From NCBI GenBank assembly GCA_035649395.1, contig DASRJR010000329.1, positions 1 through 9,554 of the forward strand: DNA of 9,554 nt, written 5' to 3'. The position numbers were made by a program, and so were the translations under genes. Positions within the stretch are counted from its first letter, which is position 1. The number at the start of each line of letters is the position of its first letter. The DNA comes from Gp6-AA40 sp035649395 (GTDB lineage: Bacteria; Acidobacteriota; Vicinamibacteria; Vicinamibacterales; UBA2999). The notes beneath the pieces are model-generated. The model worked only from the letters and a program-made list of their open reading frames with translations, had not been told where the DNA came from and ran no database searches. Below, one piece after another: positions 1 through 5,540 of the stretch.

Positions 1-545
1 GGAACGTTATGCGTCGCGTCGGCGACGTGGCACATCGTGCAGGTGTCGTTGCGTTCCAATTGTGGCGTCCCGTTCGGCTCTTGCGACATCGTGTAGAAGA
101 TGGCGCCCTGCTTCGGGTCGTGTGCGACGAGCTCGAGCACCGGACCGGTGCGCACCCAGCCGACGGAGACGGTGTCGTTGAAGAAGATCGCGCGCGGATT
201 ACCCGGCCCGATGCGCGGCGCCTGAAAGCTCGTCTTCGAGAACACCAGCACCTGCGAGGAGACGGGAACGTCGAGCGCGTCGAGCAGCGACCGCAGGTAG
301 CCGCTCGGCCCGTTTGACACCAGCTTCACCTCTCCACTCGCCAGTCTGGCGTTCAACCTGGCCGCCGGATCGGTGACCGCCGCGCTGCCGTATGCAATCG
401 CCTGGTGATTGCGAATCAGCGACGGGTGGGGCACCTGCTGGCCGGAGAGTGCGATGAAGCTTACGGCCCATACAACAGAGACGGCGAGAATGATTCGACC
501 CATAGAATGACTGGCGAGGTGCAAGGATCGCACCGTAGAGTTCAT
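1..545 (-). CDS. Exported c-type heme protein (CxxCH), 3' end cut off by window
   Basis: This reading frame enters from the ATG at 545 and is still open at base 1, so 181 residues are visible and the C-terminus is missing. A hydrophobic stretch at residues 18-34 ending near SGQQ looks like a signal peptide. An in-frame ATG at 503 (residue 15), just before that stretch, is an equally good or better start; neither start has a clear Shine-Dalgarno. The middle contains IFFNDTVSVGWVR and HDPKQGAIFY (about residues 120-151), followed by CTMCH at 169-173, a heme c attachment site. From memory, this arrangement resembles acidobacterial exported proteins in which a roughly 150-residue N-terminal module precedes one or more c-type hemes. 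The role is unknown; periplasmic electron transfer is an inference. It lies 83 nt downstream of the VTC gene on the same strand and may be the last gene of that unit seen here. The call as a real gene is firm because codon use is coherent and the heme motif is intact. Confidence 0.72.
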   Translation of the reverse strand, partial: MNSTVRSLHLASHSMGRIILAVSVVWAVSFIALSGQQVPHPSLIRNHQAIAYGSAAVTDPAARLNARLASGEVKLVSNGPSGYLRSLLDALDVPVSSQVLVFSKTSFQAPRIGPGNPRAIFFNDTVSVGWVRTGPVLELVAHDPKQGAIFYTMSQEPNGTPQLERNDTCTMCHVADATHNV

Positions 546-628
546 GTAAGTGTCTGGTAATCGTTCGCGTCGCGACAACGGCTAGCGCGCGATCTCTCGC
601 ACGGCCGCGAAAAAATCCGCGATTGGTT

Positions 629-1336
629 TCAGCCTCTGGCGACTGACAGATGTGGCGATGCGAGATTGAGCCCATGCACCGCGAGCCGATATTTCGAGGC
701 CGGGTGGGGCCGCAATCCGAATTCGTCAACCATGTCCTTGAAGATATGAGGAAACACGCCTGCGTACTTGAGCTCGAGCACCATCAGCCCCTCGGCGAGC
801 GCCTTGCCTGGTGTGCTGCTAAACGCCGCTACGCGCGTGGGCACCGCAGAGATTCCTGCGTCGAGGGTCATGCGGACGTGCCCCTCGGGCGTCTCCGCCA
901 TTCGCGCTGTACGAGAATACCGTATCTGACACACCGGATGAAGGCGGCGGACGATGACGCGGCGGAAGAACCAGAAGCCCGGATGAGTGGGATCAGGTTC
1001 GTCCAACTGAAGCGTCGGCACTGAATCGATCGGAATACGCGTGCGTCGCTTGCTCAGAAACAACCGCGTGCGGAGCTTGCGCTCGAGGAATGCCGCCTTG
1101 TCGTTCTCGTAGTGGCGGATGCGGTACTTGCTGCGCCCATACGACCCGTGCCGCTGATAGACGTCGTGGCCGTCCGTGTCGAAGTAGATGCTGACGACCC
1201 CGTACTGATCCCGGTGCGGGCCGCCGCCGTTCGGGTCGGGGCCGAGTCTCGACCGCGACCACGCTCGCAGGTCATCGCCGAGCGAGGCCGGAACCAGGAA
1301 CTTGGTCTCGGACGTGAACCGGTTGATGTACCGCAC
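629..1336 (-). CDS. VTC-domain (polyphosphate polymerase-like) protein
   Basis: This protein of about 235 residues has the signature of the VTC domain, a triphosphate-tunnel (CYTH/TTM) fold that in yeast Vtc4 makes polyphosphate from ATP. Numbered from the proposed GTG start, it has ETK at 10-12, the strand ending YFDT at 51-54, YRIRHY at 71-76, ERKLR at 85-89, a basic KRRTR at 96-100, R139, RMTLD at 155-159, LELK at 187-190 and the C-terminal SKY at 214-216. These alternating acidic and basic residues line the tunnel in the family. There is no SPX domain, membrane segment or signal peptide, so a soluble cytoplasmic enzyme is expected. The frame stays open to an ATG at 1432, but those extra 32 residues (rich in G, S and R) do not look like family sequence. 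Members usually begin just before the RYxNRxExK strand, hence the GTG at 1336. Polymerase activity is inferred from family. It follows the ATP-grasp gene on the same strand. Confidence 0.82.
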   Translation of the reverse strand: MRYINRFTSETKFLVPASLGDDLRAWSRSRLGPDPNGGGPHRDQYGVVSIYFDTDGHDVYQRHGSYGRSKYRIRHYENDKAAFLERKLRTRLFLSKRRTRIPIDSVPTLQLDEPDPTHPGFWFFRRVIVRRLHPVCQIRYSRTARMAETPEGHVRMTLDAGISAVPTRVAAFSSTPGKALAEGLMVLELKYAGVFPHIFKDMVDEFGLRPHPASKYRLAVHGLNLASPHLSVARG

Positions 1337-1419
1337 GGCGTCATTGTGCCACGCTATCTCTGCCCTAGGGGAATGTCCTTGTGATCGCTCGAGCGGGCCG
1401 CCCCGTTGGCTCCACCCCA

Positions 1420-1438
1420 GCGCGCAACACACGCGCGC
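1420..1438 (-). other. Short GC hairpin between ATP-grasp and VTC genes
   Basis: A perfect 6-bp GCGCGC stem closes a 7-nt AACACAC loop (plus-strand reading) in the spacer between the ATP-grasp stop and the proposed VTC start. No T-run follows it on the minus strand, so it is not a standard Rho-independent terminator. It could be an RNA processing or attenuation element, or simply a chance structure in GC-rich DNA. Confidence 0.2.
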
Positions 1439-1485
1439 CGGGTGGCCCCCGGGTTGGCCCGCCTGACCGTGGTCGAAAGGCTAGG

Positions 1486-2505
1486 TCATCCTGTTCGAGC
1501 CGGCTCCCATCGTCGCCCGAGCGCGATGATTCGCTGGAGAAGCCGCTCGTACGGCAGGCCGGCCGCCTCGGCCGATTCGGAGAAGTCCTCCCCGTATGCG
1601 AGGTTGGGGTTAGGGTTCGCTTCGAGCACGTACAGATGGCCCTCGTCGTCCATCCGCAGGTCGACGCGGGCATATCCGTTCATGTCGAGCGCGCGGTAGG
1701 TGCGCCGTGCCACCCGCTGGATGCGTTCCTGCTCCTCGGTGCCCAGCAGCGCGCGATCCGTCATGATGCCGTGGGTCTTCTGGTACTTGGTGCTCCACTT
1801 CGCGCGCTCGGTCGCAATTTTCCAGCGGTTGTCCGGCATGCCGGCAAACGACATCTCCCAGACCGGCAGCACTTCGAGCCGTTCATTCCCGAGGACGCCG
1901 ACGTAGAGCTCGCGGCCATCGATGAACTGCTCGACGATCGCGGCGGTGCCGAGCTTCTCGTGGATGAACGCGGCCCGGCGCTCCAACTGTTCCTCGTTCT
2001 CGACCACCGAGGCTTGTGAGATGCCGGCGGACGCCTCGAAGAACAGCGACTTGACGATGAGCGGGAAATGGAAGCGCTTTGGCAGCGCCACACGACGCCG
2101 TGGGCGGACGACACAGAACTCGGGGACAGGGATGCGGTGGTAGGCGAGCAGCTTCTTCGACAACCCCTTGTCGCGCGCCAGGATCAGTCCGCGCGGGTTG
2201 CAGCCAGTGTAGGGCAGCCGCAGCAGCTCGAGGTAACTCACCACGTTCTGGTCGAAGGTGGTGATCCCCGCGAACGCTTCCATCAGGTTGAACACGACGT
2301 GCGGCTTGAACAGACCGGCCGTCGGTCGAATGCCTCCGAGGTCGTCGTTGATCCCCAGGGCGCGGACCTCGTGGCCCATCTCGCGCAGCGTCTCGATGAC
2401 GTCATATTCCATTTTCCACTCGGCTTCGAGCACGTCGATGCCGGTGGTGTCTTGGGGAGGCACCAGATGGTCGTGGACGAGAGCGAGCACCCGCAGTTTC
2501 TTCAC
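1486..2505 (-). CDS. ATP-grasp ligase, D-alanine-D-alanine ligase-like
   Basis: This 339-residue protein has the layout of the D-Ala-D-Ala ligase branch of the ATP-grasp superfamily, whose members join a carboxylate to an amine through an acylphosphate using ATP. The N-terminal Rossmann-like domain starts MKKLRVLALVHD and contains VFNLMEAFAG (71-80), comparable to the FNxxEG loop of Ddl. The central domain has the ATP lysine in PLIVKS (K152) and VEQFIDGREL at 191-200. The C-terminal metal-binding region is YARVDLRMDD (278-287) followed by EANPNPN (295-301), giving likely Mg ligands D282, E295 and N297. The Ddl signature would end in ENTLPG-like residues rather than NPNPN, so a substrate other than two D-alanines is likely. 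The start is GTG. Its first 4 nt overlap the stop of the upstream peptidase (GTGA), which argues for translational coupling. The product (dipeptide, modified amino acid or protein tail) cannot be read from sequence. Confidence 0.88.
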   Translation of the reverse strand: MKKLRVLALVHDHLVPPQDTTGIDVLEAEWKMEYDVIETLREMGHEVRALGINDDLGGIRPTAGLFKPHVVFNLMEAFAGITTFDQNVVSYLELLRLPYTGCNPRGLILARDKGLSKKLLAYHRIPVPEFCVVRPRRRVALPKRFHFPLIVKSLFFEASAGISQASVVENEEQLERRAAFIHEKLGTAAIVEQFIDGRELYVGVLGNERLEVLPVWEMSFAGMPDNRWKIATERAKWSTKYQKTHGIMTDRALLGTEEQERIQRVARRTYRALDMNGYARVDLRMDDEGHLYVLEANPNPNLAYGEDFSESAEAAGLPYERLLQRIIALGRRWEPARTG

Positions 2506-3527
2506 AGGAACAACCGATGCCCGCCGCTGTGCAGGTAGTTCATCGCCTGCACCGTCAGCAGCACGGTGAACTCCTGCCGCGCCTGCTCCTCTGGTGCCGC
2601 GAGTCGAAGCTTCAGCTCACGGCAGCGGGAAATCATGTCCTCGAGCACTTGATCGATCGTGTACTGGTAGATGCCGGTCCACCCGGCGACGACGCGGCGA
2701 ACCTGACGCCGGAAGCGTGAAATGAACTGAGCCGCGGTCATGTGGTTGGCGAACTCCGGAGCATTCGAGAACAGACGTCGCAGGTCGCGATCGTAGAAGT
2801 TCGGGTGGTCGACGCCGTAGTGCTTCCGTTTGTTGCGATAGTGCTGACGCAGCGTTGTTCGCAAGCTGGAAAGCGGATCGATCTCGTCGGGCCGGTTCAC
2901 AGGTGGCGCTTGCCCCGTGAGGGAGCGCATCAGCGAGTCCATGTAGTCGAGCTTGGGAAGCGCCTTCCATCCAGCGTACCGCTGCCGCCATTCGCTGCTG
3001 GGCGTCAGCCAGACGGCGAACGTTTCGGCGAAGTCCTCATCTGGATGGCTCTGCGCGTACCATGAATCGAGGTGGAGCACGAAGCTCTTGCTGTACGGCT
3101 TGGGCGTATAGAACTCGGGGTACGGTTTGCTGGACGGGCCGAAGATCTGCTGTCGCTTGCGTCGGCGACGAAGCTTGAACGCATGATCGATAGCATGGCC
3201 GGCCTCGTGCCGCAGGATTCGCATGCACCATTCGTGCTCGCCACCCTCGACCTCGAACATCTGAGATTCTTCGAGTCGCTCGAGCCGGGGGTGGGCCAGG
3301 TAGAACGGAATGGCAATGGCGGTGCCGCCGTCAGGTGTGAACCACTCGTTTGACAAGTAAAAGTGCAGGGGAAACCGTAACTCGCGTGCTTCGAGCTCGG
3401 CGCGGAGCTGGTCAATTCGCGTAGCAAGCGTCCCCTCGATGGAGAGCTTCAGGTCCGACAGGCGAACGTCGAGGAGCTGTTCGTCACTGTGTTCAGGCCA
3501 ATTGTCACCAAGTGTGGCGCGAGGCAT
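2502..3527 (-). CDS. Putative zinc-binding metallopeptidase (HEAGH)
   Basis: This 341-residue protein has a gluzincin-like active site: H107-E108-A109-G110-H111 in the helix MRILRHEAGHAIDHAF, followed about 55 residues later by DEDFAETFAVWL (163-174). E168 or a nearby acidic residue there is the probable third zinc ligand. This HExxH plus EDFAE arrangement matches proteins usually annotated as putative zinc-binding metallopeptidases. There is no signal peptide or membrane segment, so it is probably cytoplasmic. A basic stretch (KLRRRRKRQQ, 118-127) follows the active-site helix. The C-terminal half is rich in R, Y and amphipathic segments and has no motif I recognise. The ATG at 3527 lacks a strong Shine-Dalgarno. 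The stop overlaps the GTG of the ATP-grasp ligase by 4 nt, so the two proteins probably act on the same peptide-like compound, one building and one cleaving or trimming; this is inference. The protein substrate is unknown. Confidence 0.83.
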   Translation of the reverse strand: MPRATLGDNWPEHSDEQLLDVRLSDLKLSIEGTLATRIDQLRAELEARELRFPLHFYLSNEWFTPDGGTAIAIPFYLAHPRLERLEESQMFEVEGGEHEWCMRILRHEAGHAIDHAFKLRRRRKRQQIFGPSSKPYPEFYTPKPYSKSFVLHLDSWYAQSHPDEDFAETFAVWLTPSSEWRQRYAGWKALPKLDYMDSLMRSLTGQAPPVNRPDEIDPLSSLRTTLRQHYRNKRKHYGVDHPNFYDRDLRRLFSNAPEFANHMTAAQFISRFRRQVRRVVAGWTGIYQYTIDQVLEDMISRCRELKLRLAAPEEQARQEFTVLLTVQAMNYLHSGGHRLFL

Positions 3528-3631
3528 GCGGTTGTCGGGGTAATAGGGTACAGGTTATAGGTTATTTGAGCGGTGCTCTGTTCCCCCACGGATCGCCGCC
3601 GTGTCCGACAGTCGCCATCTGGTGAGCGTTC
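3528..3631. promoter_or_regulatory. Divergent intergenic region, probable promoters for both sides
   Basis: This 104-bp region separates the minus-strand peptidase/ATP-grasp unit from the plus-strand oligoendopeptidase gene and must hold or lie next to promoters for both unless they are leaderless. A TATAAC on the minus strand (complement of 3554-3559) sits about 27 nt before the peptidase ATG. For the plus-strand gene a Shine-Dalgarno-like GGTGAG is at 3621-3626, 5 nt before the ATG. Exact promoter positions cannot be fixed from sequence. Confidence 0.4.
3538..3565. repeat. Four degenerate 7-bp tandem repeats in divergent spacer
   Basis: Plus-strand units are GGGTAAT, AGGGTAC, AGGTTAT and AGGTTAT, head to tail with no gaps; the last two are identical. 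The block lies between two divergent start codons (3527 and 3632) and is much richer in A and T than the flanking genes. On the minus strand it contains TATAAC (complement of 3554-3559), a plausible -10 element for the peptidase operon, but no convincing -35 was found. Confidence 0.6.
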
Positions 3632-5518
3632 ATGATCCGTAGCTCGATCCACTGGTTTCTTCCTGTTTTTGTTGTGACGTCTATGACGACAGTACTGCTG
3701 ACCGCGCAGGAGCGCGACCGAGCCAAAGTCGCCGACAAGTACAAGTGGAACCTGGCCGAGGTCTACTCGAACCCCGGCGCCTGGCGGGCGCAGAAGGAAA
3801 AAATCGGGGCTGAGCTCCCGAAGATTCGTGAGTTCGAGGGGACGCTCGGCGCCTCGCCGAAGGCGCTCGCCGATGCGCTCGAGATGATGTCGAGGCTCGA
3901 CAAGGAGCTGACGCGCCTCTACGTCTATGCCAGCATGTTGTCGGATGAAGACACGCGGCAGTCTGGTCCGCAGGGCATGCAGCAGGAGATGCAGCAGCTC
4001 GCGTCTGCCTTCGCCGCGCAGGCCTCGTTCATCGAGCCCGAGATTCTCAAGGTCGGCACGGCCACGATCGAGAGGTTCATCGTCACCGAGCCGCGGCTGA
4101 CGCCGTATCGCTTCTATCTCAGGGACATCGCGCGACGTGCGGCGCACACGTTGTCGGACGCCGAAGAGAAACTCCTCGCTGACGCCGGGCCGTTGGCCGC
4201 CTCGCCCAGCAACATCTACACGATCCTGACCAACGCCGACTTCCCGTATCCAACGATCACGTTGAGCGACGGCAAGTCGTTGAAGATCGATCAGGCCGGC
4301 TACACCGAAGTGCGCGCCTCGTCCAACCGCGAGGATCGGAAGACGGCGATGTCGGCGTTTTTCACAGCGCTGGGCGGATTCGGACGCACGCTCGGCATGT
4401 CGATGAACGCCAACGTGCAGAAGGATCTCTTTTACTCTCGGGCCCGGAAGTACAACGGCAACCTCGAAGCGGCGTTGAACGGTCCGAACATTCCGGGTTC
4501 CGTCTACACGCGGCTGATCGACGGCGTGAACAAGCACCTTCCGACGTTCCATCGGTATCTGCGGCTGCGGAAGCGGATGCTGGGACTGACCACCGACGAT
4601 CTGCACTACTACGATTTGTATGCGCCGTTGGTGTCGTCGGTGAACCTGCGCTTCACACCAGAAGAGGCGCAGAAGCTGGTTCTCGAAGCGATGGCGCCGC
4701 TCGGACCTGAGTACCAGAACACCTTGACGCGCGCGTACAGCGAACGCTGGCTGGATTGGTATCCAACCGAGGGCAAAGTATCGGGGGCGTATTCGAACGG
4801 CGGCGCATACGACATCCACCCGTACATGCTGCTCAACTACCTGGGCCAGTACAACGATGTGAGCACCTTGGCGCACGAGCTCGGGCACACGATGCAGAGC
4901 TACTTCTCGAACAAGACGCAACCTTACGCGACGGCGAACTATCCCACCTTCGTCGCCGAGGTCGCCTCGACGTTCAACGAGGCGCTCCTGATCGATTACA
5001 TGCTGAAGCAGATCAAAGACACGCCGACGCGGTTGTCGCTGCTGGGCAACTACCTGGAAGGGATCAAGGCCACGGTGTTCCGCCAGACGCAGTTCGCCGA
5101 GTTCGAGCTGCGGATGCACGAGATGGCGCAGAAGGGCGAACCGATTACCGGCGATGCCCTCGCCAAGCTCTATCTCGACATCACACGCCGGTACTACGGA
5201 CACGATCAGAAGGTCGCCGTCGTCGACGACTACGTTGCCCACGAGTGGAGCTTCATCCCGCATTTCTATCGCAACTTCTACGTCTTCCAGTACGCGACGT
5301 CCTTCACGGCCGCCGAAGCGCTCTCCACGAAAGTGCTGTCAGGCGATCAGGAGGCGACGAAGCGGTACCTGACGTTCCTTGCGGCGGGCGGATCGAAGTA
5401 TCCGATCGATCTGCTGAAAGACGCGGGCGTGGACATGGCGACGGACGAGCCGCTCAACCTCACCATTCGACGCATGAATCAGGTGATGGACGACGTCGAA
5501 AAGCTGCTGCCGAAGTAG
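3632..5518 (+). CDS. pepF: Secreted oligoendopeptidase F, M3 family
   Basis: This is a full-length (628 residues) M3B zinc peptidase that cleaves oligopeptides, typically of roughly 7 to 20 residues. The catalytic motif is HELGH at 415-419, with E443 in FVAEVASTFNE (440-450) as the third zinc ligand. The C-terminal HFYRNFYVFQYATSF (544-558) provides the conserved His and Tyr residues that stabilise the transition state. The N-terminal helical lobe (about 35-200) includes the family opening KYKWNLAEVYSN. Unlike the classic cytoplasmic enzyme of lactic acid bacteria, it begins with a hydrophobic signal peptide (about residues 1-25, ending LLTAQ), so export to the periplasm is expected. The ATG is preceded by GGTGAG at 3621-3626. 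The gene is divergent from the peptidase/ATP-grasp unit and convergent with the ADOP permease, so it is probably a single-gene transcript. Likely role: breakdown of imported or secreted-protein peptides for nutrition. Confidence 0.95.
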   Translation: MIRSSIHWFLPVFVVTSMTTVLLTAQERDRAKVADKYKWNLAEVYSNPGAWRAQKEKIGAELPKIREFEGTLGASPKALADALEMMSRLDKELTRLYVYASMLSDEDTRQSGPQGMQQEMQQLASAFAAQASFIEPEILKVGTATIERFIVTEPRLTPYRFYLRDIARRAAHTLSDAEEKLLADAGPLAASPSNIYTILTNADFPYPTITLSDGKSLKIDQAGYTEVRASSNREDRKTAMSAFFTALGGFGRTLGMSMNANVQKDLFYSRARKYNGNLEAALNGPNIPGSVYTRLIDGVNKHLPTFHRYLRLRKRMLGLTTDDLHYYDLYAPLVSSVNLRFTPEEAQKLVLEAMAPLGPEYQNTLTRAYSERWLDWYPTEGKVSGAYSNGGAYDIHPYMLLNYLGQYNDVSTLAHELGHTMQSYFSNKTQPYATANYPTFVAEVASTFNEALLIDYMLKQIKDTPTRLSLLGNYLEGIKATVFRQTQFAEFELRMHEMAQKGEPITGDALAKLYLDITRRYYGHDQKVAVVDDYVAHEWSFIPHFYRNFYVFQYATSFTAAEALSTKVLSGDQEATKRYLTFLAAGGSKYPIDLLKDAGVDMATDEPLNLTIRRMNQVMDDVEKLLPK

Positions 5519-5540
5519 CGGATCGATCTAGCTGTTTCGG
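5510..5540 (+). terminator. Imperfect hairpin across two convergent stop codons
   Basis: CCGAAGTAGC (5510-5519) can pair with GCTGTTTCGG (5531-5540) over 10 positions including two G-U wobbles, leaving an 11-nt loop that itself contains GATCGATC. The structure includes the TAG stop of the oligoendopeptidase gene (5516-5518) and the stop of the ADOP permease on the other strand (5528-5530). On the minus strand 8 of 10 positions pair. No T-run follows on either side, so a role as a transcription terminator is tentative. Confidence 0.3.

Noticed and set aside
606..621. Small hairpin with a T-rich loop after the VTC gene
   Set aside because: On the minus strand the stem has 6 positions, one of them G-U, with TTTT as its loop rather than a T-run after the stem. 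It is too weak to call a terminator.
199..729. A 176-residue minus-strand frame overlapping the heme-protein gene
   Set aside because: The neighbouring frame encodes a signal peptide and a CxxCH motif with coherent residues. This one is arginine-rich nonsense and overlaps the VTC gene end.
1381..2019. A 212-residue plus-strand open frame opposite the ATP-grasp gene
   Set aside because: It lies opposite intact ATP-grasp motifs and has no family features of its own.
3449..5263. A 604-residue open frame on the minus strand opposite the oligoendopeptidase gene
   Set aside because: Its composition is dominated by R, V, L, H and Q as expected for the antisense of a GC-biased gene. It has no recognisable domain, overlaps the start of a clear peptidase gene and lies across a well-supported M3 peptidase.
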